Source: Bradyrhizobium sp. 141 | Lineage (GTDB): Bacteria > Pseudomonadota > Alphaproteobacteria > Rhizobiales > Xanthobacteraceae | Direction: 5' to 3' | Length of the DNA: 64,000 nucleotides | NCBI RefSeq assembly: GCF_023074055.1 | Contig: NZ_JADPKR010000003.1 | Location: 1-64,000 of the forward strand | Shown: piece by piece, positions 1 through 9,512 of the stretch | Layout: every line of letters begins with the position of its first letter | Position numbering within the stretch: position 1 is the first letter of the stretch | Program-made: the position numbers and the translations under genes | Notes under the pieces: generated by a model | Told to the model about the DNA's origin: nothing | Database searches by the model: none | The model's input: the letters and a program-made list of their open reading frames with translations, nothing else

Positions 1-102
1 TGCCTACGCACGGCTCGGGGCCGATGTGGATCGCTACTCCTTCATCGTAGTGGACTTCCACCACCTACTCCTTGCCGGTCTCCCGGCGCACCAACTGTAG
101 TG

Positions 103-400
103 CTAGACACGGTCGCCAAATGCATCGAACTCCGTCCGGATCGCTTGTCGGTGTTCGGTTACGCGCATATTCCCTCCTTCAAGAAGCATCAGTGCAAGAT
201 AGGCGAATACGCCCTGCGCCAGACAGGCGTGCGTCATCTTCAGTCGGAATTGATTGCGGAAGCCCTGGTCGACGCGGGCTACGTGCGCATTAGTTTCGAC
301 CACTTCGCCCTACCCCGGCGACAAATCTTGCCGCGGCGAAGCGCGAGGGGTGGCCGCGTCGGAACTTCCAGGGTTACACCGACGACACCGCCGAAACGGA
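103..400 (+). pseudogene. hemN fragment, central part
   Basis: The translation matches the central part of oxygen-independent coproporphyrinogen III oxidase (radical SAM HemN). It starts at LDTVAKC, runs through RPDRLSVFGYAHIPSFKK and ends in FDHFALP. After a frameshift near position 315 the similarity continues in another frame as LAAAKREGWPRRNFQGYTDD. The same region is present intact in the hemN at 30954-32288. The N-terminal radical-SAM half is absent here; a matching N-side piece lies at 28070-28430. The first 100 bases before it are not HemN. They carry an ORF piece reading VDRYSFIVVDFHH that might come from an IS21-type transposase, but this is weak. Not functional as it stands. Confidence 0.8.
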
Positions 401-437
401 TAAAGAACACAGTTTATCGATTTGGTTCTGAATTGCG

Positions 438-1289
438 CTACAGAGTTGGCAACGCGAGCAGTACGTTGTCGATCAGCCGGGTCGAACCGACGTAGGCTGC
501 GACACAGAGCGCCGCCGGAAGCCGCAGCGGACTCGCGGCGCGCTTGAGCGTATCACCATCGACAAGTTCAAGGTATTGCAGCCGATCAACTGTCTCAAGA
601 TGCCGCTCGGCGATTGCAATCAGCTTGTCCACCTCGCGCACTCCTGAGCGGAACTCATCCGCCGCGGCGAACAGCCCACGACTGATGGCAACGGCTCGCC
701 GACGTTCTTCCTCGCTGAGATACCGATTGCGACTGCTCATCGCGAGCCCGTCCGGTTCCCGAACGGTTGGCACGGTGACGATCTCGATGGGAAGATTGAG
801 ATCAGTTGCCATGCGACGCACGACCGCGCATTGCTGAAAATCCTTTTGCCCGAAAAACACGACGTCCGGATGTACCATGTTGAACAGCTTGCATACGACG
901 GTTGCGACGCCGCGAAAATGCCCACGCCTGAAAGCCCCGCATAGTGGGTTCGCCAATTCGCCCGGTTCGACGAAGGTCTCGAATTGAGCCGGGTAGACTT
1001 CCTGTGCACCCGGCGCGAAGACAATCGCAACACCGGCATCGCGGCACAATTTTTCATCGCGCAGGAAATCGCGAGGATAACTGCTGAGATCCTCGTTTGG
1101 TCCGAACTGAGTCGGATTGACGAAGATGCTAACGACGGTGACGTCGCATTGCGCTCGGCTCGCCTTGACCAGGGCGAGATGGCCATCGTGCAAATAGCCC
1201 ATTGTCGGCACGAGCCCGACGCGTTTGCCCGCGCTGCAAGCCTTCGCGAGCTCACGACGAAGCTCAGCGACCGTCGTAATCGTCTGCAT
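438..1289 (-). CDS. panC: Pantothenate synthetase PanC
   Basis: A cytoplasmic enzyme that joins pantoate and beta-alanine using ATP, the last step of pantothenate (vitamin B5) synthesis. The 283-residue protein has the usual family length. It shows the HIGH-like nucleotide motif in PTMGYLHDGHLALV (about residues 28-41), the IFVNPTQFGPNEDL substrate-binding segment, FFGQKDFQQ and MSSRNRYL (KMSKS-like loop). It lies 14 bases downstream of panB on the same strand, so the two are probably one operon supplying pantoate and then pantothenate. The required partner panD (beta-alanine source) is broken in this window (61277-61632). If this copy is used, beta-alanine must come from elsewhere. No truncation or missing key residue seen. 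Confidence 0.95.
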   Translation of the reverse strand: MQTITTVAELRRELAKACSAGKRVGLVPTMGYLHDGHLALVKASRAQCDVTVVSIFVNPTQFGPNEDLSSYPRDFLRDEKLCRDAGVAIVFAPGAQEVYPAQFETFVEPGELANPLCGAFRRGHFRGVATVVCKLFNMVHPDVVFFGQKDFQQCAVVRRMATDLNLPIEIVTVPTVREPDGLAMSSRNRYLSEEERRRAVAISRGLFAAADEFRSGVREVDKLIAIAERHLETVDRLQYLELVDGDTLKRAASPLRLPAALCVAAYVGSTRLIDNVLLALPTL

Positions 1290-1303
1290 CGTGGCACCTT
1301 ACA

Positions 1304-2176
1304 TCAGGTTGGGTTGGGAGGAGCCCAGTTTGCGATGATGTTACCCAGGCTTTCAGGAAGCCGATAGGACTCTTGCGGCGCCGGGAACGCTCCACTGCGG
1401 ACATCGGTAGCCCAGCGCGACAGCGCCTCCTGCAACAGCTGAAAACCGTCTGCATAGGCGCGAACGAATTTGGGCCGATGACCTTCGGTCAGCCCCAGCA
1501 CGTCATGGAATACGAGCACTTGGCCCGAGCACCCGGGACCCGCCCCGATTCCAATAGTTGGTATCGACAGCGATTCGGTCGCTCGCTGGGCTAGCTCGGC
1601 CGGAATGCCTTCAAGCACCAACGCGAAGCATCCGGCCTCCTGCAGACGGTGAGCGTCATCAAGCAGCCGCAAAGCGTCATCGGCTTTCCGGCCCTGCATC
1701 TTGAATCCACCCATGACATTGACGCTCTGCGGGGTGAGGCCGAGATGGCCCATGACAGGAATTTCGCAATCGACCAGGGCACGCACCATTTCCACGCGCT
1801 TGGCCCCGCCCTCGAGTTTCACTGCATCTGCGCCTCGCTGCAGGAACCCTCCGGCGTTGCGTATCGTCTCCTCCGGACTGAGGTGAAAGCTAAGAAACGG
1901 CATATCGGCCACGAGCAGGGCACGGGGCCTTGTGCGCGCAACAGCCTCGAGATGATGATTCATCATCGCCATGCTGACTGGCAACGTGTTGTCGAATCCG
2001 AGGCAGACATTGCCAACACTGTCGCCGACAAGAATGATGTCGACGATGGGATCAGCGATGCCTGCCGTAACCGCATCGTAGGCGGTGGTCATGGCGACAC
2101 GCCGCCGCTCCTGCTTCCACCGCTGCAGGATTGGAATCGTGATCCGCTCAACTGACACTTCCGAAGCGTGGCTCAT
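1304..2176 (-). CDS. panB: Ketopantoate hydroxymethyltransferase PanB
   Basis: Transfers a hydroxymethyl group from methylene-tetrahydrofolate to alpha-ketoisovalerate, making ketopantoate for pantothenate synthesis. The 290-residue protein is close to normal length. It shows the family signatures [44 protein letters not shown] and [18 protein letters not shown]. The start at 2176 (MSHASEVSV) is supported because the decayed second copy at 56806-57324 also begins MSH and keeps a similar upstream sequence. It is first in the panB-panC pair. The upstream region shows no obvious special promoter. Confidence 0.95.
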   Translation of the reverse strand: MSHASEVSVERITIPILQRWKQERRRVAMTTAYDAVTAGIADPIVDIILVGDSVGNVCLGFDNTLPVSMAMMNHHLEAVARTRPRALLVADMPFLSFHLSPEETIRNAGGFLQRGADAVKLEGGAKRVEMVRALVDCEIPVMGHLGLTPQSVNVMGGFKMQGRKADDALRLLDDAHRLQEAGCFALVLEGIPAELAQRATESLSIPTIGIGAGPGCSGQVLVFHDVLGLTEGHRPKFVRAYADGFQLLQEALSRWATDVRSGAFPAPQESYRLPESLGNIIANWAPPNPT

Positions 2177-2564
2177 TTTCGATCCGTTCCGTCAGGTGGC
2201 CTCAGGTCGATTTCGCAGCTCGAAGCGATACGGATTTGATCTCACCTGTCTCGCCTACGATTTTGAAGCCACCGCCCTCCCGAGGTTCCCGCGCCACCGA
2301 ATAAGCTAGGCGAACGGTAATCCGATTCTTGCGACCGAAGCCGTCGAGTATTGCGCGCATCCCCGGGGGACCACCCTTTTCCTATGGCGGACGAGTGAAA
2401 ACTGTCAACCGTGAAAAGGAAAAAAGAAACATACGTCTCCAAAGTAGCGGGCGCGCGCATAAAAAATCCAATGGTCGCGCGACCATCAAGCAAGACCCCC
2501 CAGATCCAAATTGTCATTTGGAAGCGCCCTGCGTCACGCTGGGCCTCAGGGCGCGCCAATGCGA

Positions 2565-3134
2565 TTATTCTGACGCAATTTGCGTGCGGCGTTGTCTTAA
2601 CCGCATCTCTTGCATGTCGGACTGGCTTGCTCTGCCCCGGCGGCAATACTCGACCCGAGCGAGTTCGTTTCCGAGCCTCATCAAGTTCAACTGCAGCCAG
2701 AGGATTTCTTGCCGCTCACACCTGCTGCGCTGAATCAACGCTCCGGCATACTTCCCCATACGGAGCTGATAGAAATTGCGTACAATGCCCTGCTCCAATC
2801 CCTTCTCAAGGATACTTGGCATTTTCCAGCTCCCGAAACAGGCCTCGCGCTCACCCTCTGTTGTAGCGGCATATCGCGATCGATTAGTGCGATGAACCCC
2901 TGCCTGTGGGCCGAAAATTGCGTTTGGGCGTGATTCCGCGATGAAATCCTTCAAACGAGCTCGGAGTGACCGCCCCGCCTTCGTCAAATGCAAGCATGGG
3001 AGTGCTTTCCAGCGCAGCAGATCGTGAAAGCTATGCAGACGTGCGTCTGCCGCCGCTAATTCGATGGCGTGTGGATAACCCGTGCGTACAGACTTGTCAG
3101 GCGAGCCGCCTAGAGGCGTCGCTGACCTGGGCAT
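2565..3134 (-). CDS. Possible hypothetical protein (189 residues)
   Basis: A minus-strand frame with no recognised family. The C-terminal half (about residues 95-165) reads like a folded helical protein, with ILEKGLEQGIV, FYQLRMGKYAGAL and RQEILWLQLNLMRLGNELA. The N-terminal half is arginine-rich and less convincing. There are no membrane segments or signal peptide, and no operon partner: panB lies about 390 bases further along on the same strand. It may be the intact end of a gene whose front is lost, or a chance frame. Confidence 0.25.
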   Translation of the reverse strand: MPRSATPLGGSPDKSVRTGYPHAIELAAADARLHSFHDLLRWKALPCLHLTKAGRSLRARLKDFIAESRPNAIFGPQAGVHRTNRSRYAATTEGEREACFGSWKMPSILEKGLEQGIVRNFYQLRMGKYAGALIQRSRCERQEILWLQLNLMRLGNELARVEYCRRGRASQSDMQEMRLRQRRTQIASE

Positions 3135-3518
3135 GGCAACCCAGCGTCAGGCCATCGAAGAGTCGACGGTTTGACACGGCCAGCCAAGTCATGCGATGCA
3201 AAAAGGGCTAAGCGGGGTTAAGGCGCAGTAGTGCGGTCGCAATCTAAGCGGCGGCCCCCATTGCGGGGTCAGCAGCTTCTGCTGCACACGTTCAAAGACC
3301 ACTACTATTCGTCGAAGACACGATTTCGTAACAACACCCCGCATTCCCCTTGTGCGTCTTTTCGTGGCGTCTTGTACTGGTTGTCAGCGCGATTGTTCTA
3401 CCCGCCGCGCTAATACCGCAATAGGCGTCCGTGCCCGATGCAGTGGCCATACACTGACTAAATGACGAGAACTGGCAGTTGCCAGGATACCCCCAGATAC
3501 GTCCTTGCAGACAATGTA

Positions 3519-3532
3519 TTGATGTTGATCAA
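3519..3532. promoter_or_regulatory. Orphan FixK2-type box (TTGA-N6-TCAA)
   Basis: TTGATGTTGATCAA fits the FixK/FNR half-site pattern TTGA-N6-TCAA exactly. The two boxes upstream of fixN and fixG in this window have the same architecture. No intact gene starts within several hundred bases on either side. The nearest downstream gene is at 4384. It may be the leftover promoter of a lost microaerobic gene, or it may serve an unrecognised small gene or RNA. Confidence 0.5.
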
Positions 3533-4383
3533 GCAAATGGCAGCCGCGCTTCCCTGGGCGATCGCATCCACCGATGTACTAGCGCGTTGGGCTCTCACGC
3601 GCCCGCAAGCAACGCGGTTCAAGTGAAGGCAGTCTAAGAGTGCTCGATCAGAACCGCGACACCTGGGGCGGCCATTTTCCCAACACTTCGGCGAAGGCGG
3701 AGCAGCATTTCAGCGACTTTCCGGGAGCGCAGCCTTCCGGCGCGATGCAGCTGCGCGCTGGAAGCGCCTGCAGGCAACCATGTGCACCAGGTGCTACCTT
3801 TCTTCGTTGCTTCGCGACGAGCAGCGCCGAAACGATAAGCTCCTCCCAGGCGACCATGTATAGCTGAGACTATCGCCACGTTCCGCGATTGAAAGAGTTT
3901 CACGATCGATCTCTCTGCGGTGATCAGCCGAAGAGCGGATTCAACCTTGAAGTCACGCGTCGATGTCAACGCTTCAGGGGGGGTGGCGGCCTTCCCCCTT
4001 CTGTTTTATGACCCAGCCTGTATTCAACGAAGGAGCGCATTTTGCTGCAGTTCTTATGCGCCGATCCTGCAAGTGAGACCATTTCATGCACGAGATCCGC
4101 GCGAAGCTAATGACCGTCGACGGAAGCATCTACTGAAAGCTGTCCTGGCGACCGATCATCAGGCGGTTCCTTACTTCGATGCAGAATTTCGTCTCAGAGA
4201 TTGTCTACCTTGCGTAATAGCGGAGGAAGAACATCGAGCTAAACAATCGCCACCGCGATCGTGCGGGGCGCCTACCGTGCAGTGGCATCTGAACGGCTGC
4301 CCGAGGCTTGCAGACTTTGCGATGAGGCTCTGTCGCTTTGGGCGAAGTCAAACCGCAATGTTCGCGATTACCGACGGTCAACT

Positions 4384-4719
4384 ATGATTCGACACATCGT
4401 ATTCTTCACCGCAAAAGATAAGGCGCATGTCGACAAAATAGTCGACGGCCTTTCCGTACTCGCCAAAATCCCGCACGCACGCCGGCTTGAGGTCGCTCGC
4501 AACCGCAAGAGTGACCAGCTTGGCAATGAAATTGACGTGATCGTCTACGGTGAATTCGACGACGAAGTCGAACTCGAAGCCTATAGAGCGCACGAGCTTT
4601 ACCAGGAGTCGATCCGGCAGGTAAGACCGCTCCGAGAGCTACGTCTCGCGGCCGATTACAGCATGTCAACAAATGCGGAGCCAGTACGTTTGGCAGGCCC
4701 TACCCGCGGGCGTAATTAA
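4384..4719 (+). CDS. Dabb (stress-response A/B barrel) domain protein
   Basis: A 111-residue protein that begins MIRHIVFFTAKD, the typical opening of the Dabb dimeric alpha/beta-barrel family. The first about 90 residues cover the domain (strand-helix-strand with VIVYGEFDDEVELEAYRAHELYQE). The last about 15 residues are a likely disordered tail. Dabb proteins are small and cytoplasmic. Some are stress-linked and others act in secondary metabolism, so the substrate cannot be read from sequence. A longer in-frame start at 4261 exists, but the domain begins exactly at the ATG at 4384. It lies 92 bases before pabB on the same strand and may share its transcript. Confidence 0.7.
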   Translation: MIRHIVFFTAKDKAHVDKIVDGLSVLAKIPHARRLEVARNRKSDQLGNEIDVIVYGEFDDEVELEAYRAHELYQESIRQVRPLRELRLAADYSMSTNAEPVRLAGPTRGRN

Positions 4720-4811
4720 CCTGGCAGGCACGTAAGGGTTATTGGGTATCCATAAGCATCGCCTTCGCCGGGCGGGATTACAATCGCCATGTATCGCTGA
4801 GCGACAGACTA

Positions 4812-6206
4812 ATGCATGTATTGGAACTGCAGTGGATTGAGCCCGTCACAGCCATGCGACGCCTCTCGCATCGGAGGCACCTCACGTTCCTGGATAGCGC
4901 ATCGAGACACGCGGTGCGCGGGCAGTACTCGTATGTGACGTGCGATCCCTTCAGCACTTATATAATCGCGGACGGGAGAGGTATTTGCAACGGAGAGACC
5001 ATTGTGGGCGATCCGTGGGCGGTACTTCGCGCTCTGCTAGCCAACTATCCGCAAATGCATCGCGCCGATCTCCCGGCATTCCAGGGCGGCGCCGCCGGCT
5101 TTTTTGGATACGAGCTGAACAGGACGCTGGAGCGATTGCCGGTGCCGACCATCGGGGGGCATCGCTTGCCTCAGGCACTCCTACATCTTTACGACGTCGT
5201 GATAAGCTTCGATCACCGCCATGATAGATGCTGGGTCCTTTCTACCGGGTGGCCGGAGCAGGATCCGGTTCGACGGCGTGAGAGAGCTCGCCAAAGAGCC
5301 GAAGAATTTGTTGGGCTGGTTACAGTCTCAGCCCCGCCTCCTGATTTTACACCAGGCCAGGCCGGCTCATGGCATTCAAACTTCAGTCGCCAGGGATACA
5401 TCGCGGCGGTACAGCGCGTGATTGATCTCATTCTGTCGGGTGACGCCTTCCAGGTCAACATTGCGCAGCGCTTCAGCGCTCGCCTGGCGAACTCGTTCGA
5501 TCCGATAGCCTTCTATTGTCAGCTGCGGAAAATGAATCCGGCTCCCTTTGCCGCCCTTCTTCGGTACGGCAAGCTCACCATTGCATCGAGTTCGCCCGAG
5601 CGTTTCCTAAAGCTTGACGGGCGACAGGTCGAAACGCGACCTATCAAGGGGACGGTGGCGCGTTCTGCTGATTGCGAGGAAGACCGGCGTCGCGCTGAGA
5701 CGCTGGTAGGTTCGGAAAAAGACCGCGCCGAGAACACCATGATCGTCGACCTCCTGCGCAATGATCTCTCGCGCGTTTGCACGCCTGAATCAGTCCACGT
5801 CCCGTCCTTATGCAATCTCGAGTCCTATGCCTCGGTGCACCATCTCGTGTCCGTCGTTACGGGTGAGCTAGCATACGGAGAGGATGCCGTGGGCCTACTT
5901 AGGGCCTGCTTTCCCGGCGGCTCAGTTACCGGAGCTCCCAAGGTACGCTCGATGGAAATTATCCTGGATATCGAGCGTGTGGCGCGAGAGGTGTATTGCG
6001 GGGCCATAGGCTACATAGGATTCAATGGACATATGGATGTAAATATTGCCATTCGCACCGTAACGATCGACGACGGCCAGGCCGTCTTCCATGCAGGTGC
6101 TGGGATAACGGCAATGTCCGATCCGACCGCCGAATATGAGGAGAGCCTTGCAAAAGCAGAGCGCATTTTTCGCGCATTCATTGCTGAAGACTCCGGTGCA
6201 TCTTGA
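4812..6206 (+). CDS. pabB: Aminodeoxychorismate synthase component I (PabB)
   Basis: Chorismate-binding enzyme of the TrpE/PabB family. With a glutamine amidotransferase it makes 4-amino-4-deoxychorismate for p-aminobenzoate and folate. The 464-residue length is normal. The assignment to PabB rather than TrpE rests on PIKGT around Lys279, the aminodeoxychorismate-synthase form; anthranilate synthases have PIAGT. Other family motifs are GGAAGFFGYE, SGDAFQVNIAQRF, SSSPERFLKL, ENTMIVDLLRNDLSR, GGSVTGAPK and GAGITAMSDPTAEYEE. The end overlaps the start of pabA by four bases, implying translational coupling. Anthranilate synthase or another chorismate enzyme is possible but less likely given the lysine. 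Confidence 0.88.
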   Translation: MHVLELQWIEPVTAMRRLSHRRHLTFLDSASRHAVRGQYSYVTCDPFSTYIIADGRGICNGETIVGDPWAVLRALLANYPQMHRADLPAFQGGAAGFFGYELNRTLERLPVPTIGGHRLPQALLHLYDVVISFDHRHDRCWVLSTGWPEQDPVRRRERARQRAEEFVGLVTVSAPPPDFTPGQAGSWHSNFSRQGYIAAVQRVIDLILSGDAFQVNIAQRFSARLANSFDPIAFYCQLRKMNPAPFAALLRYGKLTIASSSPERFLKLDGRQVETRPIKGTVARSADCEEDRRRAETLVGSEKDRAENTMIVDLLRNDLSRVCTPESVHVPSLCNLESYASVHHLVSVVTGELAYGEDAVGLLRACFPGGSVTGAPKVRSMEIILDIERVAREVYCGAIGYIGFNGHMDVNIAIRTVTIDDGQAVFHAGAGITAMSDPTAEYEESLAKAERIFRAFIAEDSGAS

Positions 6207-6781
6207 TTGTCATTATCGACAACTACGACTCTTTCGTCTTCAACATTGCGCGATATTTTCGCAAGCTTGGTGCAGCAACACGTGTGGTCCGGAACGACGC
6301 GATGGATGTGAGCGAACTTGCTGACCTCAGGCCCCGCGCGGTTGTCATCTCCCCCGGTCCGTGCACTCCAATTGAGGCTGGAATATCGACAGCCGTCGTT
6401 CGTGAACTTTCGGGTCAGGTGCCAATTCTCGGCATTTGTCTTGGACACCAGTGCATTGGGACCGTGTTCGGCGCACGCGTAACGCGCGCACGTCGTCCTA
6501 TGCACGGTCGGCCCTCGTATGTCACACATGAAGGCGGCGGGCTGTTCAAAGAACTACCGTCTCCACTTTGTGTGGGGCGCTACCATTCGCTTATCGTCGA
6601 ATTGGATCCGTCATCTGCCCGTCACCTCAAGGTGACAGCACTGTCGGATGATGGGGAGCTCATGGCCCTCGCCCATCGCGATCAACCAACATATGGCGTG
6701 CAGTTCCATCCGGAGTCGATACTCACCCCACAAGGGGACGTACTGTTCGCAAACTTCCTACGGCTTGCAGAGCTTTCTTAA
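6203..6781 (+). CDS. pabA: Glutamine amidotransferase, PabA/TrpG type
   Basis: A 192-residue class I glutamine amidotransferase subunit that releases ammonia from glutamine for its chorismate-binding partner. It shows the oxyanion motif SPGPCTP, the nucleophile motif GICLGHQCIG (Cys about 79) and the catalytic His/Glu in VQFHPESI. Start: a TTG codon (6203) overlapping the TGA stop of pabB (TTGA), so translation is probably coupled. Length and motifs fit both PabA and TrpG. The PabB neighbour with PIKGT argues for p-aminobenzoate synthesis. Confidence 0.88.
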   Translation: MIVIIDNYDSFVFNIARYFRKLGAATRVVRNDAMDVSELADLRPRAVVISPGPCTPIEAGISTAVVRELSGQVPILGICLGHQCIGTVFGARVTRARRPMHGRPSYVTHEGGGLFKELPSPLCVGRYHSLIVELDPSSARHLKVTALSDDGELMALAHRDQPTYGVQFHPESILTPQGDVLFANFLRLAELS

Positions 6782-6811
6782 GGCGGCGTAGAGGACTGGT
6801 GCAGCCATAGC

Positions 6812-6990
6812 GTGGCGCTTCCGGTCGATCGCTGGCCCGACGAGACGACATGCGGCTGTCGGACATCGAGCCGCGGTTCGTTTGCGGCGTCTGTGGCCCG
6901 GCTCGGCGCCGAGGTTCGGCCGAACTGTACCAGCGGACGGTGCCATCTTCAAAGCCCTTCAGCCAGCCGCCAAACGAATCCTTGGCCTCA
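6812..6990 (+). pseudogene. Remnant of small zinc-ribbon-like hypothetical protein
   Basis: Short pieces in different frames (PVDRWPDE, then RLSDIEPRFVCGVCG, then GAEVRPN) resemble a small rhizobial conserved hypothetical with CxxC pairs. I know the pattern only as a hypothetical family. The reading frame changes at least twice, so it is not expressible as one protein. It marks the start of the fragment-rich stretch after pabA. Confidence 0.35.
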
Positions 6991-7404
6991 ATATCAAAAG
7001 GATTTCAATTGCGCCGGCCCGCCGCAACGCCCTGGCCATGGCGCCTGGCTTTCAACGCCGGCGCGGCCGTCAGGATCCGGCCCGATGGGCCTCGATTTTG
7101 ATCTGGTTGCGTTCCAGGCGCGACCATGGCCCACCACCCCTAGGCGTGACCGTCGAAAACCAGGACCGTCCCGGTGGCTGTCGCCGGTCCACCCTTTGAG
7201 GCGCTGACCGAGGAGCTGCTCGCCGCCCGGCTGGCTGCTCTCCTGTCGAACCACGGTCACGTTCCGCAATCCAAACACGGCGACTGCCTGCGTGACCTGC
7301 GGGAGGTCGTCCGTGAACGGATCAAGGGCGCGCGCGACGGACGCTGGAGCAAGGCCGACCTGCTCGCCGAGCTCATTCGGCATGGCGGCTCGCTGGCGCC
7401 GCAC

Positions 7405-7760
7405 CGCGAGTAGTCGATCTGGTCGGACGAGGTGAGAGCTTCCTGGGTCGTTTCCGAATGGCGGATGCGAAAGCTGTTGCCGACAGTCGTCAGTTCGGCC
7501 ACCTCGCGCGCCAACGCTTGCCGAAATCCTGATCCGGGCGGGGCGACGCGGTCCAGCAGCGCGTCGGCCTGAACCCGCTTGTTGGCGCCCAACTCGAGCG
7601 TCTTCAGCCGCTCGAAAGAGTCCCACAGCTTTTCCAGCGCGTCCTGGCGATCCTCCAGCTTGGGCGACAGAATGCGCCGGCGGGCGCCTTCGAGCAGGCG
7701 ATCTGTCTCGCCATTGCCGGTCTGACCCAGCCGATTGTCTCGCAGCTTCGCAGCAGCGAA
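7405..7760 (-). pseudogene. C-terminal fragment of hypothetical (possibly abortive-infection-like) protein
   Basis: The translation has a helical block (KLEDRQDALEKLWDSFERLKTLE) followed by GFRQALAREVAELTTVGN and FRIRHSETTQEALTSSDQIDY. This looks like the C-terminus of a conserved bacterial hypothetical that I associate loosely with AbiJ-type abortive-infection proteins. The frame breaks both upstream and after the IDY, so only a fragment is present. The family name is a guess; the decay is visible. Confidence 0.35.
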
Positions 7761-7789
7761 AAGGCGTCTTAAAGTAGGCGAGGTTCTCA

Positions 7790-7908
7790 ATCTCTTTAGC
7801 CATCCGGGCTAGGAACGCCGCGGACATCTGCGTTCCGCTGACCGGCGCATCCTGCACCATGATCGGAATTGCGATCTTGTCGGAGACGCGCTGATAGAAA
7901 TCGAAAAC
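7790..7908 (-). pseudogene. Fragment of dihydrodipicolinate synthase-family gene
   Basis: About 40 codons reading FDFYQRVSDKIAIPIMVQDAP and SAAFLARMAKEIENLAYFK. This is the mid-protein pattern of the DapA/NanA lyase family around the IMVQDAP strand. Nothing of the rest of the gene is visible. It begins immediately after the hipB-like stop codon and runs into the previous fragment in another frame, so it is a mosaic junction and not a gene. Confidence 0.5.
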
Positions 7909-7910
7909 TC

Positions 7911-8225
7911 CTAAGGTTCCTCATCCCTCTCGACGACCTTCGGAGCGACGCTCTTCGTCGGAACGAAGCCGATCTGAAATCCGAATGCACGACCGATCTT
8001 CTGAAGCGTTTGCGACGTCGGGTTGGCTTGGCCGCGTTCGATGTCGGCCACCTGCCGTATGGTCAGCATGAACATTTTCGCGAACTCCGGCTGCGTTAGC
8101 CCGAGCGCGTGGCGCATCTCCGCCACCGCGTGTGGCAGCCTCAATTCGCCGGACCGCGCCTTCGCGGCGACCGCGGCTCGGCGTTCACGTATCTCGTCTC
8201 TAGTCGGTTTGCGCCATCTGGACAT
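7911..8225 (-). CDS. HipB-like XRE-family antitoxin/regulator
   Basis: A 104-residue cytoplasmic DNA-binding protein with a helix-turn-helix domain at about residues 30-90 (MRHALGLTQPEFAKMFMLTIRQVADIERGQANPTSQTLQKIGRAFG). It starts at the ATG at 8225, 11 bases after the hipA-like stop codon. By analogy with HipBA modules it should repress the operon and neutralise the HipA-like kinase. The order here is toxin then antitoxin, the reverse of the classical hipB-hipA order. The gene looks intact while the adjacent hipA is frameshifted. Confidence 0.7.
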   Translation of the reverse strand: MSRWRKPTRDEIRERRAAVAAKARSGELRLPHAVAEMRHALGLTQPEFAKMFMLTIRQVADIERGQANPTSQTLQKIGRAFGFQIGFVPTKSVAPKVVERDEEP

Positions 8226-8236
8226 ATGTTTCACCC

Positions 8237-9512
8237 CTAAGTGGGAACGTTCTTCAGCGCCGCCGCGCCATCCGCCATCTCTTCGTGCTTGACGATGACA
8301 TGCTCGATCACCGAATCCGGCACGCCGGCTCGCTTCGCCATTGCAGGAAGCATGCGGAGCGCGTCTTCCTTCGCGGCAAGCGCTTCCATCAGATCCTCCG
8401 CGGGGACCGCCGACGATGCGACGGCCTCGCAGACTTCGCGCCAATCGGGATTAGTGTCCCGGTTGATCATCCTCATGCATTCCCAAACGGTCGCCCGGGG
8501 AATGGCGGCCGCATCGATCCTCATCGGCGCGAAGTCGAACAGCGGAGAAAGACGCACGGTACCGTCCGGAAACTTCCGCAGCGCGGTGTTGCGGCCATGA
8601 TTGTCTGGATTTCCCATCGCGAGATTCAACATATCGCGCAAGATGTACTCGACCGTGTCCAAAAAAGGCTCCGCGGAGACGTCCTGTATCAATCGCAGGT
8701 ACGTTTCGTGGCGGCCTCTCACGCCGAACTCCGCGATGCCGAGTGCCGAGATGAGGCTTTCCTGCCCGAACCGGACGAGACCGTCCTTTCCGACTTCGCG
8801 ATCGAAACGCGGAATCACGAGGACGCCGTCGCCATAGACGTCGGTCCCGTGCACGTCCAGTCCGAATTCCTTGGCGACCTGCGAGTAGCCGGCCTCCGCC
8901 TCGAGAATTCGTTTGTCGGTGGCCTCGCTGCTTCGCAGGAGCTTCGCGATGACGAACTCCCGCGCGTCCCCATCCTCGACCATCGAGTTCGGATACCAGA
9001 GCCCGTCCGCCGAACGCGTCATGGCCACTTTCGGCCAGTCGCCCTGAAGACCGTTGGATCCGGAGGTGAGCATCGAAAAGTGGTCAGCCACTTCCAGGAA
9101 GGTAGGGATCGCGCGAAAGGATTGCATCCATCGTCACGCCTACCTTTCGCATCTTGCGGACGCGTTCGGCCTCGAGCGCGTTAGCTTCCTTGATGCGCAG
9201 ATTGCCCACCGGAGATCCGGCCGACCTCTTGAGAAGTTCGATTTGAGAGGACGGAGCGTCAGGAGGAATCTTCAGGAATTCGGCGATCCGCTTCGCCTGC
9301 CGGCCTTGCGGAATCAAGTCCAGAAGGAAGGCAGGCCAAGTGTCCGCGGACCGGTCGTCGAGATCGATCGGAGCAACCACCGAGTAGGCACGAAGGTCCC
9401 GCACCGGCCTATCTTCGGTCAGTGGAATGGCTCCAAACTCCCCGAAATACTCGATTTCGTATCCGGTCCTGGAAGGCGATTTGTAGCCGCGATCCTCGTG
9501 GGCGAGGCTCAC
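8237..9512 (-). pseudogene. HipA-like toxin kinase, frameshifted
   Basis: Two overlapping frames together make a HipA-type Ser/Thr kinase. The N-terminal part (9084-9512) has the HipA N1 domain (PLTEDRPVRDLRAYSV, WPAFLLDLIPQGRQAKRIAEF). The C-terminal part (8237-9127) has the GLQGDWPKVAM nucleotide loop, the catalytic loop GNPDNHGRN and the DFG-like LSPLFDFAP. The frame changes by one base around 9110-9120. Unless this is a sequencing error, no full-length toxin is made. The track start at 9512 is GTG; the same frame is open some 45 bases further upstream (IQIYIDREWHDAAIV), so the true start may be earlier. It precedes the hipB-like gene by 11 bases. Confidence 0.75.

Larger units (their letters stand above)
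2177..4383. other. Gene-poor stretch
   Basis: About 2.2 kb with no gene I can recognise. It holds short overlapping reading frames on both strands, one 189-codon frame on the minus strand (listed separately), and one good FixK-type box (3519-3532) with no obvious target gene. The interrupted frames look like decayed DNA of the kind found across the rest of this region. Confidence 0.5.

Noticed and set aside
1..102. Possible NRPS condensation motif or IS21 transposase end (VDRYSFIVVDFHH)
   Set aside because: Only about 30 codons before stops; no second motif. Kept only as a weak remark under the hemN fragment.
8285..9184. 299-codon plus-strand frame opposite hipA
   Set aside because: Lies antisense to clear HipA sequence; its translation is low-complexity and matches no family, as expected for a shadow frame in high-GC DNA.
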